NCBI GenBank assembly: GCA_964358645.1
Contig: CAYHPW010000012.1
Location: 1-58,245, forward strand
Direction of reading: 5' to 3'
Origin: JBBTDV01 sp038042605
Lineage (GTDB): Bacteria > Bdellovibrionota > UBA1018
Length of the DNA stretch: 58,245 nucleotides
Of the stretch, positions 17,948-27,874 are shown piece by piece. The notes below the pieces were generated by a model. That model ran no database searches. It worked only from the letters and a program-made list of their open reading frames with translations, and had not been told where the DNA came from. The position numbers were made by a program, and so were the translations under genes. Numbering within the stretch: the stretch's first letter is position 1; the number at the start of each line of letters is the position of its first letter.

Positions 17948-20188
17948 TCACGATATAAAAAGCATCTCCCGATACTTCGGAATGGGCCAGTATTCATCGG
18001 CAATAATCGCCTCTAGTTTGTCACAAGTCCCGCGGATACCGTCCATCATGGAGCATACTTTAACAGAGAGTCTCCTGGCTTTCTCTTCTTCTTTGCTCAT
18101 CGCTTCAACTTCACGAATCTCCGACTCAAGGTTCTTTCGATCTTTTTGCAAGTTGGTCATAAGATTGGACAACGTCCCGAGCACGTCCGTCTGCGGTGCT
18201 ACAAAACCAAGCGTTTTTGCGTCCACAGCGGCTGAAAGCAGGCTGCCGTGATAGGCGTACGCGGCCGGCAAGATCTGTGTCTCGACCATGCCCAAAAGCG
18301 TATCAACTTCTATAAGCATGTTCTTGATATAGCGTTCCACCCTTACATGAAAACGCGACATCACTTCAGCTTCGCTGAATATGCCAAGACTGATAAGCAT
18401 CTCCTTTGCTTTTGGTGTCAGTAGCTCAGCCAAAGCCTCCGGCGTCTTACGAAGATTTGGCAGTCCTCGCTTGCAAGCCTCATTTATCCATTCATCGGAG
18501 TAGTTGTTGCCTTCAAAACGAACCGGCTTCGTTTCTTTTATGGCATCCCTGACTACTTCAAGGATCGCTGTTTCCGTGGAACGAGTCGCGCTTGCCTTCT
18601 TTTTTAATGCGTCAATTATCTCGGTAAATCCCGCGCTGACAGCCGCATTCAATAGCGTGACGGGGAAAGCAATCGACGCAGAGGAACCTACCGCTCTGAA
18701 CTCAAACTTATTGCCTGTAAAAGCAAACGGCGAAGTGCGGTTTCTATCAGCGTTGTCTTTCATAACTTCCGGAAGCTTGCTGATCTCAAGCTTTATTACA
18801 GCAGCCTCGGTACCAAGCTCTGTCACCGCTCCTTCCTCGATTTCATTTAAAATACGCGTGAGAAAATCTCCGAGGAAAACCGACATGATCGCTGGAGGAG
18901 CTTCATTAGCGCCTAATCTGTGATCATTTCCGCAGGAAGCAATGCTAGAGCGCAATATCCCTGCATACTTGTACGCGCCCTTCAATACGGCCATCAACAC
19001 CAGAAGAAATCTTAAATTCTGATGTGGTGTCTGGCCGGGATCCAAAAGATTTTCACCATTGAGACCTGAACCACCGGCTGAGATCATGAGGGACCAGTTG
19101 TTATGCTTTCCGCTGCCGTTAATGCCAGAAAAAGGCTTCTCGTGTAAAAGCACTGCAAAACTGTGCCTTAGCGCGACTTTCCGCAACACTTCCATCATGA
19201 GCTGGTTGTGGTCGGTTGAAATATTTGCTTCCTCGAATATAGGCGCTGTTTCAAACTGGCTAGGGGCGACTTCATTGTGTCTGGTTTTCAGCGGCACACC
19301 AAGCTTGTACAGCTCATGCTCAACCTCGCTCATGAAGGCTTGAACACGCGCCGGAATGCTCCCGAAATAATGATCCTCCAGCTGCTGCCCCTTCGGCGGC
19401 TGACCGCCTATCAAAGTACGCCCGGTCATGATGAGGTCTGGCCTTAAATTGTAAAAGGAACGATCTATGAGGAAATATTCCTGTTCCGCTCCTAGCGTTG
19501 GCACTATACGTTTAACGCCTTTGTCACCGATTATGTGTAATAATTCACAAGCCTTTTTCGACAGCACCTCAATACTTCTAAGGAGGGCGGTCTTCTCGTC
19601 AAGCGCGTCCCCGTGATAGCTTATAAAGGCGGAAGGTATACAAAGCGTCTTTCCATTTGTGTGTTCTATGATGAAAACTGGGCTTGATGGGTCCCAAGCG
19701 GTATAGCCCCTGGCCTCAAAAGTCGTGCGCATACCACCGGATGGAAAACTTGAGGCGTCCGGTTCACTCTGAATAAGTTGCGCTCCAGAAAATTTTTCTA
19801 TAGGGCGGTTGTGCTCATCAATAGTCAGGAAGGCATCGTGTTTTTCGGCGGTGGACCCGGTCTGTGGCTGAAACCAATGACAAAAATGCGTAACTCCGCG
19901 GGACAGGGACCACTCCTTGATCGCATGTGCGACCGTGTTGGCTATTTCTCGGTCAAGTTTTTTCCCGGTATCAATCGTAGAAACAAGTTTGGTGAATACT
20001 TCCTTTGGCAATTTTTCTTTCATCTTCTGGATGTCAAAGGTGTTGCTGCCGTAATAATCGGATACTCTAAGTTTCCTACCCTGTTCATCCCTCGGCGTAT
20101 CAAATCTGCGAGGCGTCCGTGAGTTTATTTCCTTGATTGCGTCGAATCGGGCTTTTGCGCCGATTCCTCCCATAATAGATGCTGTCAT
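17948..20188 (-). CDS. glnN: Type III glutamine synthetase
   Basis: This enzyme condenses ammonia and glutamate to glutamine with ATP. The 746-residue length and segments such as WDPSSPVFIIEHTNGKTL, PTLGAEQEYFLID, HNEVAPSQFETAPIFE and FSGINGSGKHNNWSL mark the GSIII class, distinct from the roughly 470-residue GlnA. An N-terminal GSIII-specific region and a C-terminal helical extension (coiled coil near residues 690-730) are present. The ATG has AAGGAG eight bases upstream. A 140-base gap separates it from batD, so it may start its own transcript. No GlnA or GlnK/B is in the window. Confidence 0.94.
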   Translation of the reverse strand: MTASIMGGIGAKARFDAIKEINSRTPRRFDTPRDEQGRKLRVSDYYGSNTFDIQKMKEKLPKEVFTKLVSTIDTGKKLDREIANTVAHAIKEWSLSRGVTHFCHWFQPQTGSTAEKHDAFLTIDEHNRPIEKFSGAQLIQSEPDASSFPSGGMRTTFEARGYTAWDPSSPVFIIEHTNGKTLCIPSAFISYHGDALDEKTALLRSIEVLSKKACELLHIIGDKGVKRIVPTLGAEQEYFLIDRSFYNLRPDLIMTGRTLIGGQPPKGQQLEDHYFGSIPARVQAFMSEVEHELYKLGVPLKTRHNEVAPSQFETAPIFEEANISTDHNQLMMEVLRKVALRHSFAVLLHEKPFSGINGSGKHNNWSLMISAGGSGLNGENLLDPGQTPHQNLRFLLVLMAVLKGAYKYAGILRSSIASCGNDHRLGANEAPPAIMSVFLGDFLTRILNEIEEGAVTELGTEAAVIKLEISKLPEVMKDNADRNRTSPFAFTGNKFEFRAVGSSASIAFPVTLLNAAVSAGFTEIIDALKKKASATRSTETAILEVVRDAIKETKPVRFEGNNYSDEWINEACKRGLPNLRKTPEALAELLTPKAKEMLISLGIFSEAEVMSRFHVRVERYIKNMLIEVDTLLGMVETQILPAAYAYHGSLLSAAVDAKTLGFVAPQTDVLGTLSNLMTNLQKDRKNLESEIREVEAMSKEEEKARRLSVKVCSMMDGIRGTCDKLEAIIADEYWPIPKYREMLFIS

Positions 20189-20328
20189 GCGCGGTCTCCT
20201 TGCTCATTTTAACGTACGCGTAACGTGGCCATTTAAGGTCGCTAAATTGTCAAATACAGAGCTGGTCACCATGCCGGCTCCAAACAAGTTGCTGCTGAAG
20301 ATAGTTATAAACGAGAGTATTTAATTTT

Positions 20329-22281
20329 TCATCTCTTCTTATGATTGCTCTTCGCTATTTTTTCTAGCTGATCGGCCAAGAGCTGTCCCTCAGCCACCCA
20401 CTTGGACAATTCATCCCTGGCTAAAATCGCATCGTCACTGCCTGTTCCAGCAAAGCGCACCCAGTCGGCAAATTCAAAAATATTTTCAATCCTTTGCCAA
20501 AAGGATGGCTCCATCTTGCCAGCGTTGATAAGAACACTGCCCAATTCCGGCCGCGACAATGATCTGACGCTTATTTTCGGAAAAGCTCTCCCTAGCGAGT
20601 CAAGCAACGTCTCACTGAGAAGCTCATATTTTTCAGCTATCTCCTGCTTTCCGACGGATCCTTTCATGGTTGACGCTGAGGTTTTCAACCTAAGCCACTT
20701 TCTATAGGAGTAAAATTTCTTCATCGCCTGACTCTTATGTTGCGCAATCCACTCCCTGAGTTTTATCATCCGCTTATCCGATGAAAAAAGAAGCAGCCAC
20801 ATGAACAATATCCCGGCAATCACCATTAACATGCGCGTGAGCGTGTCGATGCCAGTCAGCCATTCACGTCTTACAAAATCAATCAATTTGACAAGGAGTG
20901 CGCTCGGCTGCTCGATATAATTTTTTGTGCCCTGTTGGTGAATTGGACCCGGGTTATTGTTGGCGATTGACCCCGAGTTTGATGCCGACTCAAGAACATT
21001 GATCTCTATTTCATCCGTGGACTTCACGACGTACTTGCTTAGCGACGGATCAAAAAAACTAAACTCCAGGCGTGGCAACTGAATTTTACCAGGCCTCCTT
21101 GGAATAAGTAAAAACTCGAATATCTTCTCCCCAACCCCACCCTTCCTGGTTGAAGCGCGGCCCTTTGAATCATACAGTTCTATATCCTGCGACCACTTCT
21201 GCTTTGGTTCGCCGATCGCCGCCACATTCCCCCGCCCCTCAACTTTAACGGTCAAAGTAACAGCTTCGTTCGCGCGGACCTCGTACTTATCCACCGCGGA
21301 AACAACATTAAAATCTCCAACCGCACCTGTAAAAGACTGGGGGCGTTCGCTATCCGGCAACGCCAATACATCAACATGAATTGGCTCGCTCTGCCCGCTG
21401 CCGCTTTGTGGAGCCATCTGCTGGAAAAATCGCAAAAACGGATCATCATCCATTTCATCGGAATCAGGGCGATTCCTATAATAATTATACTTCAGCCCCA
21501 TCTGATCGATTTTAAGTTTTCCTTCCTGCAAAGGATACGCGGCATATCTTGCAAGAAGGGATCGTTCATAAGGAACTCCATCAAGTACCACACGCTCAGA
21601 ATCAAGCCGCTGACCCATCACGGGAATATCAATATCCTCCCGCAAAAAGCCGTTGAGTACTGGATATTTTTCAACCTGAATATTAAACACGCGCAATTTA
21701 CGATAAAGATAATAACTAACTATGAGCTGCTCCCCCTTGAAGAGCTTATTCTTGTCCACCTCTGCCTTGACAAAAATATTCTTGGATAAAATCTCCTTAG
21801 CTGCACCACGAAGTCCTATCCCGCCACCGCCATAACCCTTGGGAGCGGCGGTCCCAGCACCAGCCGGCCCCACCTGTACTGAAAGATCCGATGCTTTATA
21901 TGTTTTACCACCTACGTCTATTTCTATACCGCGTATGGCAAGACTGCCGGTCTTAAGCGGCCGCAGAACTTTGGTTAATTCATGGTTGTTTCTGACACCG
22001 AAATTACCGTTCTCATAATAAGACTCCACAAAAGTGCTTGTGTATTCATTCACGACTTCAAAATCAGGGGCGGTGAATCTAGGGCGTCCCGCCGACAATG
22101 TGCCGTTTGCACGTACACTCATTTTAAGGGACACAGAATCATCAAGCGCGATCTGCGCGCGGTCAAGGCGAGCATTGATTTCTACATCTGCGCCAAAAGC
22201 CGCAGACTCTAAAAACATAATAGCTATAAGCGCAAACATGTTTACCTTACCAGTTCTTACCATTCTCTTGCTGATTGCCAT
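20329..22281 (-). CDS. batD: BatD-family oxygen-tolerance protein
   Basis: The 650-residue protein has an N-terminal export signal (VNMFALIAIMFLESAAFGA, about residues 13-31), repeated beta-rich domains to about residue 440 (for example ALDDSVSLKMSVRANG and KLFKGEQLIVSYYLYRKLRV), one membrane helix near 480-500 (TRMLMVIAGILFMWLLLF), and a cytoplasmic helical tail. BatD proteins belong to the Bat (Bacteroides aerotolerance) group. Their biochemical role is not settled; the periplasmic location fits an envelope-maturation function. It overlaps the batBC gene by 35 bases and ends the operon. Confidence 0.88.
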   Translation of the reverse strand: MAISKRMVRTGKVNMFALIAIMFLESAAFGADVEINARLDRAQIALDDSVSLKMSVRANGTLSAGRPRFTAPDFEVVNEYTSTFVESYYENGNFGVRNNHELTKVLRPLKTGSLAIRGIEIDVGGKTYKASDLSVQVGPAGAGTAAPKGYGGGGIGLRGAAKEILSKNIFVKAEVDKNKLFKGEQLIVSYYLYRKLRVFNIQVEKYPVLNGFLREDIDIPVMGQRLDSERVVLDGVPYERSLLARYAAYPLQEGKLKIDQMGLKYNYYRNRPDSDEMDDDPFLRFFQQMAPQSGSGQSEPIHVDVLALPDSERPQSFTGAVGDFNVVSAVDKYEVRANEAVTLTVKVEGRGNVAAIGEPKQKWSQDIELYDSKGRASTRKGGVGEKIFEFLLIPRRPGKIQLPRLEFSFFDPSLSKYVVKSTDEIEINVLESASNSGSIANNNPGPIHQQGTKNYIEQPSALLVKLIDFVRREWLTGIDTLTRMLMVIAGILFMWLLLFSSDKRMIKLREWIAQHKSQAMKKFYSYRKWLRLKTSASTMKGSVGKQEIAEKYELLSETLLDSLGRAFPKISVRSLSRPELGSVLINAGKMEPSFWQRIENIFEFADWVRFAGTGSDDAILARDELSKWVAEGQLLADQLEKIAKSNHKKR

Positions 22282-24016
22282 GTTGTTTTTTTAACTTCAT
22301 CTGTAATTCACGTTCCCGATTTTTTAATTCAGCAAAAACCCGCTCCGCATCTTGATCTGACATTTTTTCTGACTTGAAAATCTTTTTCTCCTGTCTTGGC
22401 GTTTCTTTGTAGCGCTGTTGTTCGTTTTTCTGCTTTTGGTCTTGCTGATCACCATTGTTCTTTTGATTGTTCTTTTGATCATCGTCCTTTTGTTTGTCAT
22501 CAGGTTTATTATCTTGTTTGTTTTCCTGTTGATTTTTTTGTTCCTGCTGCCTCTTTTGAATCAGAAGTTCCATGTTTTTACGGGCATCCGCTTCAAGATT
22601 CTCATCTTTATTTAATCGCGCGTGATCAATGGATTCAAGATACGCTTTTACAGCGCCATGAATATCACCCTTTTTACCGAGCGTTACACCAAGATTATAC
22701 TTTGACTTGCCGGCAAGACCTGGATTTTGGGCAGCCCTATCGAAAGCCCTTGCTGCCTCATCTAGATCCCCTTCATGTAACTTTATTATCCCTTCATTAA
22801 ATTCCAATTCATGGCTTTCAGGAGCCGCCGTTCTGGCGTCTTTAAAATGTTTCTTGGCATCATCCAGCTTCCCATCTTTATAAGCCCCTAGGCCTTTTCC
22901 ATTTTCTGAATAAGCCTTTAACGAATTTAACGGGGAGGCCGCAATCGCTACATTGATAAACGTCCCATAAATTAATAAAAGCATTATTAGCACTTTTCTT
23001 ACAGGCATACCTATTTCAAGAATAAGCAATAAGACAGCCACGGCCAAAGGATATTGGAACCTGTCTTCACGCACAAGATATCGCCTTTCAGCATATTCAG
23101 AACGATTCATAAGATTCATTTCAACGGCCAAATCCTCCACCTCGGCCTCATTGGCGGTAATATTCCAATATCTGCCGCCAGCTGACTCAGCTATTTTCTC
23201 GAGATCACTTGGCTTAAAAGAACTCACAACCGGCTGTCCTGACCGATCACGTTTATATCCACGAAGAGAACCGGCTTCATCCCTGATAGGCACGGGGCCG
23301 CCCTTTTCAGTCCCGACCCCAAAGACATAAAGCCTAATTCCGTTTTGTTTATATTGTTTTATTGCCTCGGTTACGCCGCCTTCATGATCCTCGCCATCGG
23401 ACAATAAAATCACTATTCTAGAAGACTGTGTGTTATTTTCGCCTATAGAAGCCTCTTCTGCCGCCCTTTCTAAAGCTTTTCTTGCTGTTTCAAGTCCCAA
23501 ACCTAAATCAGTCCCTTGATTCTTAACGGTTGTAGGGGTCGTTAATTCCATTGTATCCAAAAAATAACTCAAATCAGTTGTCAGCGGACTGGCGACAAAT
23601 GAACTCGCGGCAAATGCCACAAGCCCCACGCGATCACCACTTAACCTCTCAGTGATGGAGCGTATAATATGCTTGGCCTTTTTAAGCCGGCTCGGCACAA
23701 CGTCCTCCACATCCATGCTGCTTGAAACATCAAGGGCAAAAATCACGTCAAGGCCATTCAACTTCGATATCTCTTCATGAGCACCCCATTGCGGACGCGA
23801 CAAAGCGATCAGGGCAAAGGCCACGGTAAACAGCCACACCAATCCTTTTCTTTTTCTGGCTGCATGATTGATTTCCGGGACTATTGACCGCCACATCGCC
23901 TCTTTGGCAAACCTGGCTAGTCTTTTTTTGCGGCTGTTTTCATCAAGGAACAGCAACAGATGAATCGCTGGCAGGGCAAGGAGCAACCAAAGCCACCCTG
24001 GATTCATGAATCTCAT
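22247..24016 (-). CDS. Fused BatB-BatC: von Willebrand A domain plus TPR protein
   Basis: The 589-residue product joins two normally separate Bat proteins. Residues 1-85 hold two N-terminal membrane segments; a VWA domain with a MIDAS motif (ALDVSSSMDVEDV near residues 91-103) runs to about 290; another membrane segment pair follows near 310-360. A BatC-like TPR region (EFNEGIIKLHEGDLDEAARAFDRA) occupies about 390-480, and the tail is very rich in Gln, Lys, Asn and Asp. The start is the ATG at 24016, overlapping the batA stop as ATGA, with GGAGG eight bases upstream. The fusion keeps the BatB and BatC activities on one membrane chain. Confidence 0.85.
   Translation of the reverse strand: MRFMNPGWLWLLLALPAIHLLLFLDENSRKKRLARFAKEAMWRSIVPEINHAARKRKGLVWLFTVAFALIALSRPQWGAHEEISKLNGLDVIFALDVSSSMDVEDVVPSRLKKAKHIIRSITERLSGDRVGLVAFAASSFVASPLTTDLSYFLDTMELTTPTTVKNQGTDLGLGLETARKALERAAEEASIGENNTQSSRIVILLSDGEDHEGGVTEAIKQYKQNGIRLYVFGVGTEKGGPVPIRDEAGSLRGYKRDRSGQPVVSSFKPSDLEKIAESAGGRYWNITANEAEVEDLAVEMNLMNRSEYAERRYLVREDRFQYPLAVAVLLLILEIGMPVRKVLIMLLLIYGTFINVAIAASPLNSLKAYSENGKGLGAYKDGKLDDAKKHFKDARTAAPESHELEFNEGIIKLHEGDLDEAARAFDRAAQNPGLAGKSKYNLGVTLGKKGDIHGAVKAYLESIDHARLNKDENLEADARKNMELLIQKRQQEQKNQQENKQDNKPDDKQKDDDQKNNQKNNGDQQDQKQKNEQQRYKETPRQEKKIFKSEKMSDQDAERVFAELKNRERELQMKLKKQHGNQQENGKNW
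22425..22565 (-). repeat. Low-complexity Gln/Lys/Asn/Asp coding tract in batBC
   Basis: This stretch of the batBC gene encodes near-repetitive units of the type QENKQDNKPDDKQKDDDQ. At the DNA level it shows imperfect tandem units built from ttcttttgat. It is likely disordered and highly charged in the protein. Such tracts can vary in length by slippage, although no frame disruption is present here. Confidence 0.7.
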
Positions 24017-24996
24017 GGCACAAGCCTCCACCAGCCCCTGGCGAACACCTGTTCCACCACAAGTGCCAACAAACCAAGCTTCAGGAACTTGTCACATCTC
24101 TCGTCATACCTTGTTTTTTCCGAAGCTTTTATTTCAGTTTTCTCGAGACGGTTAATTTCGCTGAATACCGACTCCAAAGCACTCTCATCCGTAACACGGT
24201 AAAATTTCGCATCGGTTCTCTTGGCAATTTGCTGGAGCAACTCCGGATTCAGCGCATTTTCAAACCACTGATATGTGGTGATGGTATTTCCGAATGGCCC
24301 CTTATGCTTTATAGGGAGCCTGACTCGGCCCTCCCTGCCTATTGCTATCGTGTAAACTTTTATACCAAAACCTTTAGCCAGTTCCCCGGCAGTGGCTGGA
24401 TCGACTTGCCCGACATTGTTATCACCATCGGTAAGCAGCACTATAATCCTGCTTTTTGCTTTCGAGTTTTTCAGGTGGCTGGTGGCCAATGCAAGCCCAT
24501 CACCAATAGCGGTACCATCCTTTAGAACACCGATCTTGGCATCCCTTATTGCTTTCGTGACAAGAGCGTAATCAAGCGTCGGCGGGGCTAAGGTCAATGG
24601 TTCACCACTGAAAACAACGGATCCAATCCTGTCATTGCTTCGGCCTTTGATGAAATCTTGCATTACATCCTTTGCTATATCGATCCTAGGCCTCTCGGAG
24701 AGATCTTCGATATTCATACTGGCTGAAATATCAAGGACCAATATTATATCAATACCAGCCACAGTGCGCTCGGTCTGCTTAAAGCTTGATTGCGGTCTGG
24801 CAAGCGCAATGACAAAAAATACTAGCCCAATATATTTTAAAAAAAGCAGCAACTTGACCGGGCTACGGGCAGAAACGGCTGGCGGCACTGGTAACGGAAA
24901 CATCACCCGGGCCGATCTGTTTCGCTTCACCCAATAACGGTGGAGCAAGGGGATTATTAATAAAATTACGATAAAAAACCAGGAGCTAAGGCGCAT
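24013..24996 (-). CDS. batA: BatA-family von Willebrand A membrane protein
   Basis: The 327-residue protein has two N-terminal membrane segments (residues 5-20 and 50-66), a VWA domain with MIDAS residues in LVLDISASM (Asp89, Ser91, Ser93), VLLTDGDNNVG as the second metal-loop region, and a C-terminal membrane segment. In known Bat operons BatA and BatB are paired VWA proteins acting with a MoxR AAA+ ATPase at the inner membrane. Start ATG 24996 has GGGGGC five bases before it and overlaps the preceding gene by 11 bases. Confidence 0.9.
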   Translation of the reverse strand: MRLSSWFFIVILLIIPLLHRYWVKRNRSARVMFPLPVPPAVSARSPVKLLLFLKYIGLVFFVIALARPQSSFKQTERTVAGIDIILVLDISASMNIEDLSERPRIDIAKDVMQDFIKGRSNDRIGSVVFSGEPLTLAPPTLDYALVTKAIRDAKIGVLKDGTAIGDGLALATSHLKNSKAKSRIIVLLTDGDNNVGQVDPATAGELAKGFGIKVYTIAIGREGRVRLPIKHKGPFGNTITTYQWFENALNPELLQQIAKRTDAKFYRVTDESALESVFSEINRLEKTEIKASEKTRYDERCDKFLKLGLLALVVEQVFARGWWRLVP

Positions 24997-25957
24997 GCAC
25001 GCCCCCGCTGGCAGCTATGTTCATCTGTGCCTGCCTAATTCTGCGCGAATTAATCACAAGATTGCGTGCCGCGATCATGGCGCCAGTGGCAGCCTCATTA
25101 TGTGGGATGTGATCGGTAAATTTCACAAGATCCAATGACTCAAAAAACCCTCTTAATTCATCAATAACCTGCCCTGGCATGTCATGCTTTTTATTGCGGA
25201 AATAAAATAAAATCTCCCAGCTCGTAGATTCCACCGCATCAAAATCATAGCGCGCTCCAAGATATGTTTTAATTATTTCTGACAACCTGAAATAATGCGG
25301 TTTGAATTTGCCTTTTTGGATGTAACCCATCTTCTCAAGCGCATCCAAAGCGGCTAGCGCAATCTCGTCTTCCGATTTTGGCGGCTCAGCCGGAATACAG
25401 GCCACCGTAGATTTTGCCATCCGGCTTTTCCGCCATTTTAAAAATGCATAAATGCCGGCGCCAATTATAATTAACAGGATCGTTATGCCGGAAACTACCA
25501 CTAACCATGGGTACGGTAATCCGACAGGAGGGCTGGCATCCTCCGGCTGCTGCGGGTTCTTGTCATCGGCTTTGATCGCTGAATTCACACTGATCGCAAA
25601 TGGACCGGTCTCGCCAATCGTATTACCATCAGCGCCCTTTATAAAAAGAGATGGTAACGTCAGCTGCCCTGACTTTAGCGGTGTGACTGAAAAAACCAAT
25701 CTTGAATCAATTCCTGATATTATCTCCCAACCATTGTCTTGCAGATCTTCTTTACCGGATATGGTCGAACCGCCAGCCATCAATGCCTCATCACCGACGA
25801 TCCGTAATTCTATCTTATCGCCCACTTTTACATCGGCCGTCGGTTGCCCGCTACTGGAGTAAAGCTCTATATCATAAACAGTTCCTGCATATGATGAAGC
25901 ACACGCCAGCAATAACGCCGCGAGAGTGCTACTATAGCGTCTCCACAAGCTACCCAT
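24986..25957 (-). CDS. BatD-like/DUF4381-like single-pass membrane protein
   Basis: The 323-residue product has a signal peptide (SSTLAALLLACASSYAGT), a beta-sandwich periplasmic region to about residue 150, one membrane helix near 165-188 (LPYPWLVVVSGITILLIIIGAG), and a cytoplasmic helical domain with YFRLSEIIKTYLGARYDFDA. Proteins of this layout commonly lie between DUF58 and batA genes. I chose the ATG at 25957; a longer frame would overlap the DUF58 gene by more than 100 bases. Function is unknown, presumably an envelope component of the MoxR/Bat system. Confidence 0.8.
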   Translation of the reverse strand: MGSLWRRYSSTLAALLLACASSYAGTVYDIELYSSSGQPTADVKVGDKIELRIVGDEALMAGGSTISGKEDLQDNGWEIISGIDSRLVFSVTPLKSGQLTLPSLFIKGADGNTIGETGPFAISVNSAIKADDKNPQQPEDASPPVGLPYPWLVVVSGITILLIIIGAGIYAFLKWRKSRMAKSTVACIPAEPPKSEDEIALAALDALEKMGYIQKGKFKPHYFRLSEIIKTYLGARYDFDAVESTSWEILFYFRNKKHDMPGQVIDELRGFFESLDLVKFTDHIPHNEAATGAMIAARNLVINSRRIRQAQMNIAASGGVHAP

Positions 25958-25964
25958 CACCTGG

Positions 25965-26846
25965 CTACCTATTATGTCGCTTGCTGCGTTTCTTAAAAAA
26001 ACGCACAACAGCTTCTCCATAATCTTCCTTCGTGCCGATCTTAAGAAGTTCAACCCTACTGTCTGAAAAAGCATTTTTTAAACGCCCTTCATGTGCGGCT
26101 CGCCTTTCCTGTATCCACTTCTTAAACCGATATGAAGAGGTATCGATAAATCTCTCCTCACCGGTCTCCGGATCCATTAATAAAATATGGCCAACCGCCG
26201 GAACATCGAACTCCCTCATATCATTCACCATGACCGCGACAACATCATGGCGGCGCGAAAGCAGCTTGAGCTGCCTCTCATAATCAGTCGCGAGAAAATC
26301 ACTGATCACAAAAATGACGCCACTATGCTTCATTATCCTGCCGGTTGATTCAAGTGCGCCTTTTAAGTCAGTTCCTTTTGTCTTTGGCTCATGGTCCAAT
26401 ATGTCGCGAATGATCCTTAAAATATGCTGCCTGCCCTTCCTTGGCGCAATGATCTTGTCTATGCCCCCCGAAAACATTATCATGCCGATCCGGTCTCCGG
26501 TCCTGCTCGCGGCATAAGCAAGCATTCCAGCTATCTCGGCGGCTATTTCAGATTTTAATTTCTGCCATGAGCCGAATGCGCCGGATCCAGAAGCGTCTAT
26601 GACGAGAAAAACAGTGAGCTCCCTTTCTTCCTCGTATTTCTTTATCAGAAGATCCCTTGTCCTGGCGCTTACCTTCCAGTCAATATGGCGTATATCATCT
26701 CCAGCAACATAAGGTCTGTGTTCTGAAAATTGCACACCATGACCTTTAAAGTGGCTCCTGTACCTTCCGGACATGGCTTCATCGACCATCTTGCGCGTGG
26801 TAATTTCAATGAGACGGACTTTCCGTAACAAATCTTCCGAAAGCAC
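25965..26846 (-). CDS. DUF58 domain protein of the MoxR/Bat operon
   Basis: The 293-residue protein carries the DUF58 hallmark FSEHRPYVAGDDIRHIDWKVSARTRDL (split here as HRPY, GDDIRHIDW and ARTRDL near residues 42-66) and a VWA-like fold with FLVIDASGSGAFGSW. It is soluble, without membrane segments. DUF58 proteins are constant partners of MoxR ATPases. The start is GTG with GAGGGG upstream, 14 bases after the moxR stop. Confidence 0.9.
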   Translation of the reverse strand: MLSEDLLRKVRLIEITTRKMVDEAMSGRYRSHFKGHGVQFSEHRPYVAGDDIRHIDWKVSARTRDLLIKKYEEERELTVFLVIDASGSGAFGSWQKLKSEIAAEIAGMLAYAASRTGDRIGMIMFSGGIDKIIAPRKGRQHILRIIRDILDHEPKTKGTDLKGALESTGRIMKHSGVIFVISDFLATDYERQLKLLSRRHDVVAVMVNDMREFDVPAVGHILLMDPETGEERFIDTSSYRFKKWIQERRAAHEGRLKNAFSDSRVELLKIGTKEDYGEAVVRFFKKRSKRHNR

Positions 26847-26860
26847 TTCGGCAACCCCTC

Positions 26861-27856
26861 TTATGGCACTTCCACGCGCTCCAATATCCGCTTCACGATT
26901 TGTTCGCTGTCGACCCCATCGGCTTCAGCCTCAAACGAAACGAGTATCCTGTGTCTTAAAACATCATAGGCCGTATGCTTCACGTCGTCGGGGGTAACAA
27001 AGCCTCTATGATTAATAAATGCGCTAGCCCGGCTCGCCCTCGCAAGCGCTATGGTCGCCCTGGGCGAAGCACCGACATGTATCTGTCGCTCAAGATCAGC
27101 AAGGCCAAGTTTGGCCGGGAATCTCGTGGCAAAAACAAGCGTCAGGATATAGTCCTTAATCTTCTCGTCCATGTATATGCCCGCGCATATACGACGGGCA
27201 TCGAGTATTGTCGAGGGCTGGCAGACCTTGCTCGCTTTCGGTAAATCTACGCCTGACATGAGGTTAAGTATTTTCTTTTCCTCGTCCTGAGTTGGATATC
27301 CTATCTTGACCTTGAAGAGAAACCTGTCAAGCTGCGCCTCTGGCAACGGGTATGTGCCTTCTTGTTCAATCGGATTTTGCGTAGCCAACACAATGAACAG
27401 TTCCTGCATTGGATACGTGGTTTCACCGATTGTAACCTGACGTTCGCCCATCGACTCAAGAAGCGCGCTCTGAACTTTCGCCGGTGCGCGGTTTATCTCA
27501 TCAGCAAGCACCAGATTCGTAAAAATCGGCCCTTTCTTCGGAATAAATTCGCCTGATTTCTGATTGAATATCATCGTCCCGACAAGATCAGCCGGCAGAA
27601 GATCCGGCGTGAACTGTATACGCTGGAAATCCGCATGGATTATATCAGCGAGCGTCTTTATCGCGAGTGTTTTTGCTAAACCCGGGAGTCCCTCCAACAG
27701 CACATGTCCATCGCACAAGAGGGCCATCAATAGGCGTTCGATAAGGGTCTTCTGCCCTACGATGACTTTGGACGCCTCCTGCAATACAGTATCAACAAAC
27801 TGACTTCTTCTTTTGATTTCTTCCGTAAGAGACTGCACATCTGTTGTAGTAAGCAT
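26861..27856 (-). CDS. MoxR-family AAA+ ATPase
   Basis: The 331-residue ATPase has Walker A GLPGLAKT (residues 56-63), Walker B LVLADEINRAP, sensor-1 IVLATQNPIEQEGTYPLPEAQ-type sequence and an arginine finger in the lid. MoxR proteins act with VWA-domain partners, as chaperone-like machines that mature or insert metal or cofactors in client complexes. Here the partners are the DUF58 protein, BatA and BatBC. It follows the large lipoprotein gene after 18 bases. Confidence 0.94.
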   Translation of the reverse strand: MLTTTDVQSLTEEIKRRSQFVDTVLQEASKVIVGQKTLIERLLMALLCDGHVLLEGLPGLAKTLAIKTLADIIHADFQRIQFTPDLLPADLVGTMIFNQKSGEFIPKKGPIFTNLVLADEINRAPAKVQSALLESMGERQVTIGETTYPMQELFIVLATQNPIEQEGTYPLPEAQLDRFLFKVKIGYPTQDEEKKILNLMSGVDLPKASKVCQPSTILDARRICAGIYMDEKIKDYILTLVFATRFPAKLGLADLERQIHVGASPRATIALARASRASAFINHRGFVTPDDVKHTAYDVLRHRILVSFEAEADGVDSEQIVKRILERVEVP

Positions 27857-27874
27857 ACTGGAATAATACTATTT

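Noticed and set aside
20189..20328. TGGCCACGTTACGC upstream of glnN, resembling a sigma-54 promoter
   Set aside because: The spacing between GG and GC is one base short of the strict -24/-12 distance, and there is no nearby activator site. A TTGACA (20253-20248) is present but has no good -10 at 16-18 bases.
22400..22615. Plus-strand open frame with many Leu/Val/Ile/Phe residues opposite batBC
   Set aside because: It is the antisense shadow of the Gln/Lys/Asn-rich tract and has no ribosome site.
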